In this document: positions 14,791 through 22,772 of the stretch, piece by piece
How the letters are laid out: each line of letters begins with the position of its first letter
How positions within the stretch are numbered: the stretch's first letter is position 1
Assembly (NCBI GenBank): GCA_934456295.1
Contig: CAKSHB010000019.1
Span: 1 to 29,314 of the forward strand
Origin: an uncultured Clostridia bacterium
GTDB lineage: Bacteria; Bacillota; Clostridia; UBA1381; UMGS1253
DNA length: 29,314 nt
Reading direction: 5' to 3'
The notes under the pieces: model-generated
Databases searched by the model: none
Told to the model about the DNA's origin: nothing
Seen by the model: the letters and a program-made list of their open reading frames with translations, nothing else
Made by a program: the position numbers and the translations under genes

Positions 14791-17037
14791 TTATTGTGTG
14801 CAGCGCGTAACGTCATATACATTTTTGATACCGCGCAGTTTTTTTGCAATCATTTCAAGCTGGCTCGTGCTTTTTATCTCAAGCGTAACCGTGATAATTG
14901 CAACATTTCCTTTTGCGGTTCTTGCGTTAAATGAACGCATGGGAACTTTTGCGTCGGAAATTGCCATAGTAATATCGGCAAGTATTCCCGTGCGGTCATC
15001 TGCCTCAATCTGTATCTCGCTGAGAAATTCGCCGACGGGTTTATTTGTTTCCCATGAAACGCCTATGAAGCGGTTTAAATCCTCCTCCGTCAGTGCTTTC
15101 GGCGAGATATTCGGACAGTCGCGCCTGTGCACCGAAACACCGCGTCCGCGCGTTATAAAGCCGATTATGTCATCACCCGGTACGGGCGTGCAGCATTTTG
15201 AAAGACGCACCATGCAGTTGTCTATGCCGTGCACAATGATACCGTGTGAGGATACCTTTGACAAATCGCCGCCGGCTGTCTGTTCGGGTTCTATGGGCGA
15301 TATTTTCGGCAGAACCGCTTTTTCGCTGTCTGTTTTATCAAGCCTGTCAAGTCTTTCGGTTTTTGCAACCTTTGTGTATTCGTCGCGCAGACGTATTATG
15401 ACTTTCTGCGCCGTAAGTCCGCCGTAGCCGACAGATGCGTACAAATCATCGAGCGAGTTGAGGTTGTAGCGCTTCAGTATCGGCGCTATCCATTCGTCGC
15501 GGAACAGCTGTGTAAACGAAAGGCTGTGGCGGCGCAGTTCTTTTTCGATGAGTTCTTTTCCGCGCACAATATTTTCATCGCGGCGTTCTTTTTTGAACCA
15601 TTGGTTGATTTTATTTCTTGCCTGTGAGGTTTTTACAAATTTCAGCCAATCGCGGCTCGGCCCGTGTATTGATGATGAGGTCAAAACCTCAACTATATCG
15701 CCGTTCTGCAAGGTATGGTCGATAGGAACTATTTTTGAGTTTACCTTTGCGCCCATCATGCGGCAGCCGACAGCCGAATGGATTGCAAACGCAAAATCGA
15801 CCGGAGTTGCGCCGGCAGGGAGATTTATAACGTCACCCTTTGGTGTGAACACAAAAACCTCGTCTGCAAACAAATCGATTTTCAGCGTACGCATGAAATC
15901 GTCCTCGTCCATGGTTTCCTTCTGCATTTCAAGCAGCTGGCGCACCCATGCGAGCTTTGTGTCGGACTCGGAATTTGCGGTTATGCCTTCTTTGTATTTC
16001 CAGTGCGCGGCGATACCTTTTTCGGCAACCGTGTGCATTTCCCATGTGCGTATCTGTATTTCGAGCGGTCTGCCGTACGGACCTATTACCGTTGTGTGAA
16101 GCGACTGATACATGTTTGGCTTCGGCATGGCGATGTAGTCCTTGAAACGCATAGGCATCGGCTTATACAGCTCATGCACCATTCCGAGTACGGCATAGCA
16201 GTCGCTGACCGTATCTACAATTACACGCACGGCGAACAAGTCATATATTTCGTCGAGCGTTTTGTGCTGATTATACATTTTTCTGTATATGCTGTAGAAA
16301 TGCTTTGCACGTCCGCTTATCTGACCTTTTATATGAATTGCCTCAAGTTTTTCCGTCAGGACATCGATGATTGATTTTATATATTGTTCGCGTTCGCGTT
16401 TTTTTTCATTTATGCTCTGCGCAATTTCGTGATATGCAATCGGGTCAAGGTATTTCAGCGATAAATCTTCAAGCTCTCCCTTTACTGTAGAAATACCGAG
16501 CCTGTGAGCAAGCGGGGCATAAACCTCCATCGTTTCGCGCGCGATACTGCGCTGCTTTTCGGGGGGCATGCTTTTCAGCGTGCGTATGTTATGTAGTCTG
16601 TCGGCAAGCTTTATGAGGATTACGCGTATATCCTTTGCCATGGCAAGAAACATTTTGCGCAGGTTTTCGATTTGCTGCTCCTCCTGGCTTGTGTAGTGAA
16701 TTTTACCGATTTTTGTTACGCCGTCAACAAGCAGAGCAACATCTTCTCCAAACTCTGCCACGATGTCCTCATATGTGTATTTTGTGTCCTCAACAACATC
16801 ATGGAGAAGGGCAGCAACAACGGAAGGCACATCCATTTCAAGCTCCGTCATTATCTTTGCAACTTCAAGGGGGTGGAAAATATATGCCTCGCCAGACTTG
16901 CGGAACTGACCCTCATGAGCGTTTTTGGCAAAGTTATACGCATGCGTTATTTCGGAAGTGTCTGCATTCGGCGCATACTTTTTTATATTATCGAATATGG
17001 TTTGGAGTATTTTGTCAGCATCGGCTGTATTACACAT
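14791..17037 (-). CDS. relA: Bifunctional (p)ppGpp synthetase/hydrolase Rel
   Basis: This protein makes and degrades the alarmone (p)ppGpp in the stringent response. Domains in its 748 residues are: the HD hydrolase (about 30-190) with H55, H79-D80 (LLHDVVEDT) and D146 (KLADRLHN); the synthetase (about 240-350) with the RFKDY loop (297-301) and EIQIRT (326-331); TGS (about 390-450, VFVFTPKGDVINLPAG); a middle zinc-finger-like segment with CMVRLSKCCTPVPGD; and a C-terminal ACT/RRM domain (about 670-748). The basic RxKD form of the synthetase loop together with an intact HD site marks a bifunctional Rel, not an E. coli-type RelA. A TTG two codons upstream is in frame, but ATG 17037 has AGAGGA at the right distance. 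recJ lies upstream by 54 nt. Confidence 0.96.
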   Translation of the reverse strand: MCNTADADKILQTIFDNIKKYAPNADTSEITHAYNFAKNAHEGQFRKSGEAYIFHPLEVAKIMTELEMDVPSVVAALLHDVVEDTKYTYEDIVAEFGEDVALLVDGVTKIGKIHYTSQEEQQIENLRKMFLAMAKDIRVILIKLADRLHNIRTLKSMPPEKQRSIARETMEVYAPLAHRLGISTVKGELEDLSLKYLDPIAYHEIAQSINEKKREREQYIKSIIDVLTEKLEAIHIKGQISGRAKHFYSIYRKMYNQHKTLDEIYDLFAVRVIVDTVSDCYAVLGMVHELYKPMPMRFKDYIAMPKPNMYQSLHTTVIGPYGRPLEIQIRTWEMHTVAEKGIAAHWKYKEGITANSESDTKLAWVRQLLEMQKETMDEDDFMRTLKIDLFADEVFVFTPKGDVINLPAGATPVDFAFAIHSAVGCRMMGAKVNSKIVPIDHTLQNGDIVEVLTSSSIHGPSRDWLKFVKTSQARNKINQWFKKERRDENIVRGKELIEKELRRHSLSFTQLFRDEWIAPILKRYNLNSLDDLYASVGYGGLTAQKVIIRLRDEYTKVAKTERLDRLDKTDSEKAVLPKISPIEPEQTAGGDLSKVSSHGIIVHGIDNCMVRLSKCCTPVPGDDIIGFITRGRGVSVHRRDCPNISPKALTEEDLNRFIGVSWETNKPVGEFLSEIQIEADDRTGILADITMAISDAKVPMRSFNARTAKGNVAIITVTLEIKSTSQLEMIAKKLRGIKNVYDVTRCTQ

Positions 17038-17091
17038 AAACAAGTCCTCTTTCCGTAATAATAATGTGTTAACAGATACGTTTTTTGCTTT

Positions 17092-18807
17092 TTATTTTAT
17101 GCTCATGCGCGCATCTTTTATAATAAGCTGAAGTGTTCTTTCACCGCGGAATACGTTTATTCCCATCGTAAATGCCAAATCAATCCTGTTTCCGACAACG
17201 AAATGTTCTGTCAGAGAACCCATGCCGAAACCGATAAAGTTGAATGCTTTTCCGTTTTTTATAACCGTAAGCTTACAGTGTTTGCCTTCGGTCATTGTGC
17301 GCTCCGCCGTAAGCTGGGCGCCGCAAAGCGAAAAAATCGGCTGGGGATTGTCCATGCCGAACGGTTCAAGCATGGAAAGCGCATTTGCATTTTCTATCGT
17401 CAAAGCGCTTGGTACAAGCTCGCCGTCAATACATATGCAGGGAATTGAATCCTCGGGATTCATGACCTCAGCGGCATATTTGTTGATTTGTCTGTCAAAT
17501 TCATCTATGTCGGCATAATTTAACCCAAGTCCTGCTGCAAGCTCATGTCCGCCGTATTTCAGAAGTATGTCGCTGCAATGCGTAAGCGCATTGAACAGGT
17601 TGAAACCTTTTATGCTGCGCCCCGAGCCTTTTCCGATGTTGTCTTTTAAAGAAATCAGTATGGCGGGCTTATGAAAACGGTCAACAAGCCTCGACGCCAC
17701 AATGCCTATGACGCCATGGTGCCAGTCCTTTTTTGCGAGCACAAAGACATGTTTTTTCTCCGCATCTTCCATTTCGGAAATCATTTGCAGAGCGTCTTTT
17801 AAAATCTCCGTTTCGGTTTGCTGCCTTTTTTTATTTTCGGCTTCAAGCGCAAGAGCAATCTCGTCGGCACGCTGTGCAGAGTCGGTTACAAGCAGTTCGA
17901 CAGCAGTGTTTGCGCTGCCGACCCTTCCGGCGGCATTTATGCGCGGTGCAACGGAAAAGCTTATCACTCCGGTATTTACGGGTCTGTCCGTAATCTGCGC
18001 CGTACTAAAAAGTGCGCGCAGACCGGGGTTATCGGTATTTTGTATTTTTTTAATTCCGTTTGCAACAAAAATCCTGTTTTCGTCTGTCAGAGATACTACG
18101 TCGGCAACTGTTCCGACGGCAACGATGTCGATATATTTGTCAAAATATTCGCGCGCGTTTTTGCCCAGCGTCAGCGCAATCGCCAAAATGAGTTTGAATG
18201 CGACGCCGACGCCTGCAAGGTCTTTGAACGGATATGTGCATTCGGGCTGTTTCGGATTAATGAGCGCATATGCGCGCGGCAGCTCATCTTTGCAGGTGTG
18301 ATGATCTGTTATTATAACGTCAAGTCCGAGCGTTTTTGCAAATTCGACCTCTCCGACAGCGGTTATTCCGCAGTCAACGGTTATCAGAAGAGATGCGCCA
18401 CCTGCGCTTATTTTTCCGAGCGCCGGCATGTTTATTCCATAACCTTCATCGGAGCGGTTCGGAATATAAAAATCCACATTTGCATCGAGTTCGGAAAGAA
18501 ATTTGTACAAAATCGACGTTGCCGTTATGCCGTCAACATCATAGTCTCCGTAAATTACGATTTTTTCGTGCAAATCAATTGCCGACTTTATCCGCAGCGC
18601 GGCTTTTTCGGCATCTTTGAGCAAAAAAGGGTGATGTACACCGCTTATGCTTTTGCCGAGATAGGATTTTACCGCACTTTCACTCTCAAATCCTCTGTTT
18701 ACGAGCACACGGGAAACTACGGGCGAAATTTTGTATTTTTCGGAAATTTCATGAACCAACCCTTCAGTTCCCGCTTTTTCGATGTAGTCCCAACGTTTAG
18801 CAGTCAT
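17092..18807 (-). CDS. recJ: Single-stranded-DNA-specific exonuclease RecJ
   Basis: A 5'-3' exonuclease on single-stranded DNA used in recombination and mismatch/base-excision repair. The 571-residue product has the DHH-family motifs: YGDYDVDG (86-93, with D88, D90, D92), D145 in LITVDCG, D168-H169-H170 in ITDHH, and, in the C-terminal DHHA1 and OB parts, KGSGRS and YGGHELAAGLG. The frame stays open 75 codons upstream through a tandem repeat, but that DNA carries the promoter; I chose ATG 18807, which has AAGGAG upstream and begins like RecJ (MTAKRWDY). It is the first gene of the recJ-rel-MBL-hemZ-nucleoside kinase run. Confidence 0.95.
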   Translation of the reverse strand: MTAKRWDYIEKAGTEGLVHEISEKYKISPVVSRVLVNRGFESESAVKSYLGKSISGVHHPFLLKDAEKAALRIKSAIDLHEKIVIYGDYDVDGITATSILYKFLSELDANVDFYIPNRSDEGYGINMPALGKISAGGASLLITVDCGITAVGEVEFAKTLGLDVIITDHHTCKDELPRAYALINPKQPECTYPFKDLAGVGVAFKLILAIALTLGKNAREYFDKYIDIVAVGTVADVVSLTDENRIFVANGIKKIQNTDNPGLRALFSTAQITDRPVNTGVISFSVAPRINAAGRVGSANTAVELLVTDSAQRADEIALALEAENKKRQQTETEILKDALQMISEMEDAEKKHVFVLAKKDWHHGVIGIVASRLVDRFHKPAILISLKDNIGKGSGRSIKGFNLFNALTHCSDILLKYGGHELAAGLGLNYADIDEFDRQINKYAAEVMNPEDSIPCICIDGELVPSALTIENANALSMLEPFGMDNPQPIFSLCGAQLTAERTMTEGKHCKLTVIKNGKAFNFIGFGMGSLTEHFVVGNRIDLAFTMGINVFRGERTLQLIIKDARMSIK

Positions 18808-18837
18808 GTTTTTCTCCTTATTATATGTATTATGTTT

Positions 18838-18866
18838 ATTATAACAACGGAAGAAATTACTGTCAA
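18838..18866 (-). promoter_or_regulatory. Consensus promoter of the recJ operon (proximal copy)
   Basis: Minus strand TTGACA (18866-18861), 17-bp spacer, TATAAT (18843-18838): a perfect consensus sigma-A promoter. The -35 hexamer is the centre of a perfect palindrome with 8-bp arms GAAATTAC and GTAATTTC (18853-18874). Transcription would start about 24 nt before the recJ ATG. Confidence 0.85.
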
Positions 18867-18964
18867 GTAATTTCAACACCTCCGTTTCAAGCCCGAAGGG
18901 GTTATAACAACGGAAGAAATTACTGTCAAGTAATTTCAACACCTCCGTTTCAAGCCCGAAGGGG
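18839..18964 (-). repeat. Perfect 63-bp tandem duplication containing the recJ promoter
   Basis: Two identical 63-bp units, 18839-18901 and 18902-18964, join head to tail without a spacer. Each holds a CCCGAAGGG mini-hairpin (18892-18900, 18955-18963), outer arms AACGGA/TCCGTT, and the 8-6-8 palindrome with the -35 box in its loop. Because 63 is a multiple of three, the recJ frame reads through both units as an exact 21-residue peptide repeat, probably without meaning. The region 18808-19157, 350 bp without a gene, holds this repeat and the two divergent promoters. Confidence 0.95.
18901..18929 (-). promoter_or_regulatory. Second recJ promoter (distal copy of the duplication)
   Basis: Minus strand TTGACA (18929-18924), 17-bp spacer, TATAAC (18906-18901). 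It is the same as the proximal promoter except for the last -10 base, because the unit boundary falls inside the hexamer, so it is expected to be weaker. Confidence 0.6.
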
Positions 18965-19058
18965 GGGCAAATTCGGCGCGATGTTTCAAAAATGTGAGCC
19001 AAAATGTGACAAAAGAGAGAAAAAATGCTCATATGCTCTTATTTTTAGCTGTAAAAAG

Positions 19059-19087
19059 TTGACTTAACAGCAAAAATATGATATTAT
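19059..19087 (+). promoter_or_regulatory. Promoter of the decarboxylase beta/gamma genes
   Basis: TTGACT (19059-19064), 17-bp spacer, TATTAT (19082-19087), about 70 nt before the TTG start at 19158. It diverges from the recJ promoters. Confidence 0.7.
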
Positions 19088-19157
19088 TCATTAGATAGGG
19101 AAAAATAAACACATACCGGTATTTATCCGGCACAAAAAACGGGAGGGAGAATCTCTG

Positions 19158-20306
19158 TTGGAATTTTTATGGGAAGGCATAATGTTAATTACATGGCAGC
19201 AGATTTTGATGTGGGTTATCGGAGGAATTTTGATATATCTGGCTATACAGAAAGGGCTTGAACCGGCTCTTTTGCTGCCGATGGGCTTTGGCGCGATTTT
19301 GGTAAACCTGCCGCTCAGCGGAGCGCTTAATCAGGTGATGGAAGGCATAGGCGAGGTTACGGGAATTGTGCAGTGGCTGTTTGAGATAGGAATTGAGGCG
19401 TCTGAGGCAATGCCGCTTTTGCTGTTTGTGGGAATAGGCGCGATGATTGACTTCGGTCCGCTCCTGTCAAATCCTAAGCTGCTGCTTTTCGGAGCTGCGG
19501 CACAGTTCGGCATTTTTATTACAATCATAGTTGCCGTACTGTTGGGATTTCCGCTTGTAGACGCTGCATCAATCGGCATAATAGGCGCTGCGGACGGTCC
19601 TACATCAATTCTTGTATCACAGATACTCAAGAGCAACTATATCGGAGCGATTGCGGTTGCGGCATATTCATACATGGCGCTTGTGCCGATAATACAGCCT
19701 TTTGCGATAAAGCTTGTTACGACAAAAAAGGAACGCGCTATAAAAATGCCGTATAACCCGAAGAGCGTATCAAAGCTTACACGCATACTGTTCCCGATAG
19801 TTGTGACGATAATTGCCGGACTTGTGGCGCCTGCGTCGGTTGCGCTGGTAGGATTTTTGATGTTCGGCAACCTTATCCGTGAGTGCGGCGTACTCGAGTC
19901 GCTTTCCGACACTGCACAGAAACAGCTTGCAAACCTTATCACGCTGTTTCTGGGAATTACGATATCGTTTAGCATGAAGGCGGAAAGCTTTGTAAATACG
20001 CAGACAATCATGATTATGGGTCTTGGGCTTGTTGCGTTTGTGTTTGATACGATTTCGGGAGTTCTGTTTGCGAAACTTCTGAACCTGTTTACGAAAAATA
20101 AAGTCAATCCGATGGTCGGAGCGGCAGGTATATCGGCATTCCCGATGTCGGCGCGTGTTGTGCAGAAGCTTGGGCTTGAGGCTGATAATCAGAACTTTCT
20201 GCTTATGCATGCCGTTGGCGCAAATGTGTCGGGACAGATTGCGTCGGTTATTGCCGGCGGCGTTATACTTGCCCTTATGCCGTCGCTTTTGCAGATGGTG
20301 CACTAA
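19158..20306 (+). CDS. Sodium-ion-translocating decarboxylase beta subunit (OadB/GcdB/MmdB family)
   Basis: An integral membrane protein (382 residues, about 9-11 hydrophobic segments) of biotin-dependent decarboxylases that couple decarboxylation of oxaloacetate, methylmalonyl-CoA or glutaconyl-CoA to Na+ export. Family motifs are IYLAIQKGLEPALLLPMGFGAILVN (26-50), the functional aspartate D146 in GIIGAADGPTSI, SYMALVPIIQP, and a late GANVSGQIASVIAGG segment corresponding to the Asn/Ser Na+-site region. The start is a TTG at 19158, supported by GGGAGGGAG 8 nt upstream and by the N-terminal alignment I remember for the family. A 46-residue gamma-like gene follows. The carboxyltransferase (alpha) and biotin-carrier genes are not here, so the substrate cannot be told. 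Confidence 0.93.
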   Translation: MEFLWEGIMLITWQQILMWVIGGILIYLAIQKGLEPALLLPMGFGAILVNLPLSGALNQVMEGIGEVTGIVQWLFEIGIEASEAMPLLLFVGIGAMIDFGPLLSNPKLLLFGAAAQFGIFITIIVAVLLGFPLVDAASIGIIGAADGPTSILVSQILKSNYIGAIAVAAYSYMALVPIIQPFAIKLVTTKKERAIKMPYNPKSVSKLTRILFPIVVTIIAGLVAPASVALVGFLMFGNLIRECGVLESLSDTAQKQLANLITLFLGITISFSMKAESFVNTQTIMIMGLGLVAFVFDTISGVLFAKLLNLFTKNKVNPMVGAAGISAFPMSARVVQKLGLEADNQNFLLMHAVGANVSGQIASVIAGGVILALMPSLLQMVH

Positions 20307-20366
20307 TGCGGAGCGGGTTGCTGTATAAAGTGTAAAAGTTAATTCTACAAGGAAGGAAGTTTTTGT

Positions 20367-20507
20367 ATGTTTGATATGCAGACTCTGATGCTTGCCCTTG
20401 AGCTTACGTTAAAAGGCATGGCTGCAATTTTTGTTGTTATTATAGCAATTTATATATGTGTCAGCATAATGCTGAAGGCGACACAGGGGAAAAAGAACGG
20501 CGAGTAG
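20367..20507 (+). CDS. Small OadG/MmdD-like gamma subunit of the decarboxylase
   Basis: A 46-residue protein (MFDMQTLMLALELTLKGMAA...) with one transmembrane helix (about 19-36) after the 'L-T-L-x-G-M' motif that marks OadG-family gamma/delta subunits, followed by a short basic end (KATQGKKNGE). Gamma subunits anchor and assemble the alpha subunit on the beta subunit. OadG proteins are usually longer (80 residues or more), with a charged Pro/Ala-rich C-terminal part; that part is missing here. The ATG at 20367 has GGAAGG ten nt upstream and lies 60 nt after the beta-subunit gene on the same strand. The identification rests on motif plus position, so it is probable rather than certain. Confidence 0.72.
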   Translation: MFDMQTLMLALELTLKGMAAIFVVIIAIYICVSIMLKATQGKKNGE

Positions 20508-20659
20508 AAAATAAATTTGCAAAAAATATGCCCCAATCTGTAGTTTGTGCAAAAACAACTGTATTATATTCATTGTGTGCGTCGTGCGGTATCGGTATAA
20601 TTACAGAGTAAACGGTAACGATGTAACCAAAAAGACATATAAAAAGTTGGTATTGGGGC

Positions 20660-20688
20660 TTGATTTTGTAAGAACTATTTATTATAAT
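20660..20688 (+). promoter_or_regulatory. Promoter of the Gfo/Idh/MocA dehydrogenase
   Basis: TTGATT (20660-20665), 17-bp spacer, TATAAT (20683-20688), about 64 nt before the ATG at 20752. Confidence 0.75.
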
Positions 20689-20692
20689 ATCG

Positions 20693-20719
20693 TTGGATAG
20701 GAAATGGATTTATATCCAA
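20693..20719 (+). promoter_or_regulatory. Operator-like inverted repeat just after the promoter
   Basis: TTGGATA (20693-20699) and TATCCAA (20713-20719), 13-bp spacer, start 4 bp after the -10 box and so cover the expected transcription start. A repressor bound here would block the dehydrogenase gene. The protein that binds is unknown. Confidence 0.45.
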
Positions 20720-20751
20720 TAATATATTTATACCAAAAGGATGGGATAGTT

Positions 20752-21795
20752 ATGCATAAGCTTGGAGTTATCGGTTACGGCGGTATGGGCGGCTGGCATG
20801 TAAGACACGCGCTGGAAAGCGACGTTGTGGAGCTTGCCGGCATATATGATATAAAGCAGGAACGTCTTGACGCTGCCGAGAAGGACGGAATACATGCCTA
20901 TAAATCGCTTGAAGAGATTTTGGGCGATGAGAGCATTGACCTTATAACAATAGCAATTCCGAACGATCAGCATAAAGAGATTTCGATAAAGTGTCTTGAG
21001 GCGGGAAAGAATGTTATTTGCGAAAAGCCCGTTATGCTCTCATGTGAGGATTTGGCAGATGTGCTGGCGGCTGCGGACAGATGCGGCAAGATATTTTCCG
21101 CACATCAGAACAGACGCTGGGACGTTGATTTTCTTGCAATGAAGCAGCTTTATAACAGCAAAGAAATAGGCGATGTTATAAATATCGAGTCGAGAATACA
21201 CGGTTCAAGAGGTATTCCGAGCGACTGGAGAGGCGAAAAACGCTATGGCGGCGGTATGCTCTATGACTGGGGCATACATCTTATAGACCAGATGTTACAG
21301 ATTTTCAGACAGAAGATAACAAAGCTTTATTGCCGTTTTGAGCATACGACAAATTTTGAGGTTGACGACGGATTTAAGCTGGAGCTTACGTTTGAGGACG
21401 GAGCACAGGCGTATATTGAGGTCGGAACATTTAATTTTATAGCTTTGCCGAGATTTTATATGCAGGCAAAGAAAGGTTCGGCGCTTATTGCGGACTGGCG
21501 CGAGAAATGCAAGGTTGCAAAATGCAAGGCTTGGCATGAGAGCGATGTTGTTCCGGTACAGACAGCAGCCGGCCTTACAAAGACGATGGCGCCGCGCGAT
21601 GAAATTACGCTTGACAGCTATGAACTCGAGATACCTCATTCGGATGTACACGATTTTTACCGTAATATATGCGCTGCAATTGAGGGCAGAGAAACACAGC
21701 TCGTTACACATGACGAGATGATGCGTGTTCTGCGCGTAATTGAGGCAGCGTTTAAATCGGTAGAGCTCGGTACATGCATTGAGTGCAGTATTTGA
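20752..21795 (+). CDS. Gfo/Idh/MocA-family NAD(P)-dependent oxidoreductase
   Basis: A 347-residue cytosolic dehydrogenase of the glucose-fructose oxidoreductase/inositol dehydrogenase family, acting on sugars, inositols or sugar derivatives. The N-terminal Rossmann domain has GYGGMGGWH (8-16) with acidic D33 (GIYDIKQ), which favours NAD. The family signature EKPVMLS is at 91-97, and the catalytic-region motif MLYDWGIHLIDQ (169-180, with D172 and H176) is in the C-terminal beta domain. ATG 20752 was chosen over an in-frame ATG 16 codons upstream, which would cover the operator-like repeat; AAGGATGGG precedes it. It ends 62 nt before a strong terminator. Its substrate is not predictable, but the following SGNH and glycosidase-like genes suggest a carbohydrate. 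Confidence 0.9.
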   Translation: MHKLGVIGYGGMGGWHVRHALESDVVELAGIYDIKQERLDAAEKDGIHAYKSLEEILGDESIDLITIAIPNDQHKEISIKCLEAGKNVICEKPVMLSCEDLADVLAAADRCGKIFSAHQNRRWDVDFLAMKQLYNSKEIGDVINIESRIHGSRGIPSDWRGEKRYGGGMLYDWGIHLIDQMLQIFRQKITKLYCRFEHTTNFEVDDGFKLELTFEDGAQAYIEVGTFNFIALPRFYMQAKKGSALIADWREKCKVAKCKAWHESDVVPVQTAAGLTKTMAPRDEITLDSYELEIPHSDVHDFYRNICAAIEGRETQLVTHDEMMRVLRVIEAAFKSVELGTCIECSI

Positions 21796-21857
21796 CAATG
21801 TACATAGCGGTATTAAAAACGGCGCAAAGCGCGTGAGCTGAATTAAAGTAAATATAC

Positions 21858-21889
21858 AAAAACGCGGTCTTTCGGACCGCGTTTTTTTT
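21858..21889 (+). terminator. Intrinsic terminator after the dehydrogenase
   Basis: A perfect 12-bp stem (arms 21858-21869 and 21875-21886) with a UUUCG-type loop and a run of eight T (21882-21889). It separates the dehydrogenase from the SGNH/glycosidase-like transcript. Confidence 0.93.
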
Positions 21890-21893
21890 CGGC

Positions 21894-21922
21894 TTGACAG
21901 GGCGCTTTGATATGATTAATAT
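21894..21922 (+). promoter_or_regulatory. Promoter of the SGNH hydrolase gene
   Basis: TTGACA (21894-21899), 17-bp spacer, TAATAT (21917-21922), beginning 5 nt after the preceding terminator and about 23 nt before the ATG. Confidence 0.65.
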
Positions 21923-21944
21923 ATTTTATTCGGAGGGATTTAAT

Positions 21945-22640
21945 ATGAAAATAAAAGAAAAGCTTTGTTCTGATGTAAATGATATCGGTTCGGTTACGAT
22001 TGCCTTTTTGGGCGACAGTGTGACGCACGGTTTTTTTGAGTCGTCGGAGGATATGCACAGCGGAATTGACTTTGAGGCTGTGTATCATAATGTGCTGAGA
22101 AAAAGGCTGAACAAAAAATATAAACCGATGCCCGTAAATATAATTAACGCAGGTATTGGGGGGAAAAATGCGGCACATGGCTTCGGGCGCATTGAACGCG
22201 ACGTTATATGTCATTCGCCGGATTTGTGTGTGGTTATGTTCGGCTTAAACGATGTAAACGGCACACTTGAGAATTATACGGGTTCGCTTGAAAAAATTTT
22301 TAAAAGACTGCATGAGGCAGAAATTGAAACGATTTTTATGACGCCGAATATGCTGAATACATATGTTGACAGTTCGCTTTCGGGCGGTCTTCATGAGTAT
22401 GCGGAGAAAACCGCGGAGTATCAGACGGGAGGCAGAATGGACGCATATGTCAAGGCGGCGGCGGAAACTGCAAAAAAGAACGGCGTGACGGTGTGCGACT
22501 GTTATAAGATATGGCGCGCAATGTATGACGGCGGCTGCGATACAACCGCACTTCTTGCAAACAAAATAAACCATCCGCTCCGGAGCATGCATGCATTGTT
22601 TGCGGACGAACTTTATAAGATAATTAATTCCGCCGATTAA
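21945..22640 (+). CDS. SGNH/GDSL-type hydrolase (probable cytosolic esterase)
   Basis: A 231-residue protein of the SGNH superfamily, mostly esterases/lipases and sugar deacetylases. Block I is FLGDSVTHG (21-29, nucleophile S25), block II has INAGIGGKNA (oxyanion glycine, 67-76), block III is FGLNDVNG (99-106, N102), and block V has the histidine H210 in KINHP. The usual block V reads DxxHP; the aspartate position holds K207, so the acid of the triad is displaced or absent. No signal peptide is present, so the substrate is inside the cell. The ATG at 21945 has CGGAGGG. It lies 132 nt before the large unrecognised gene, probably in the same transcript, and may remove acyl groups from the same sugar. 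Confidence 0.85.
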   Translation: MKIKEKLCSDVNDIGSVTIAFLGDSVTHGFFESSEDMHSGIDFEAVYHNVLRKRLNKKYKPMPVNIINAGIGGKNAAHGFGRIERDVICHSPDLCVVMFGLNDVNGTLENYTGSLEKIFKRLHEAEIETIFMTPNMLNTYVDSSLSGGLHEYAEKTAEYQTGGRMDAYVKAAAETAKKNGVTVCDCYKIWRAMYDGGCDTTALLANKINHPLRSMHALFADELYKIINSAD

Positions 22641-22718
22641 ACGTTTTGTTTGCCCGTTCTTTTATGAGATGAAATTTTCTGCTGAAAACAATTGCCTGTG
22701 CGGTTTTCCATAGTTAAA

Positions 22719-22733
22719 AATCACAAAGTGATT
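22719..22733 (+). promoter_or_regulatory. Short dyad between the SGNH and glycosidase-like genes
   Basis: AATCAC (22719-22724), 3-bp spacer, GTGATT (22728-22733): a perfect symmetric site 40 nt before the next ATG. It may be an operator or a small RNA hairpin. No promoter is clear here. Confidence 0.3.
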
Positions 22734-22772
22734 AAAGCATATTAACATTAAAAAATGAGGAGGAAACGGGAA

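Larger units (their letters stand above)
20508..20751 (+). other. Intergenic region before the dehydrogenase gene
   Basis: 244 bp without a gene. It holds a perfect 8-bp inverted repeat (GCCCCAAT 20530-20537, ATTGGGGC 20652-20659) whose right arm touches the -35 box, two TTTG(TG)CAAAAA elements (near 20517 and 20543) resembling the half-site in front of rpiR, and a possible upstream promoter TTGTGT-N17-TATAAT ending near 20598. No tRNA or known riboswitch was recognised. Confidence 0.5.

Noticed and set aside
17818..18870. 350-codon open frame on the plus strand
   Set aside because: It is the antisense of recJ, whose motifs are complete; the predicted peptide is Cys/Arg/Phe-rich without any family pattern.
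18839..18964. Possible CRISPR repeats
   Set aside because: Only two units, directly joined without a spacer, and no cas gene.
18808..19032. In-frame N-terminal extension of recJ containing a 21-residue tandem repeat
   Set aside because: The extension runs through two consensus promoters and lacks a ribosome binding site at its own start; the in-frame repeat follows from the 63-bp period.
20530..20659. Small mobile element bounded by GCCCCAAT/ATTGGGGC
   Set aside because: The arms are only 8 bp, there are no flanking target duplications, and the interior has no element-like features.
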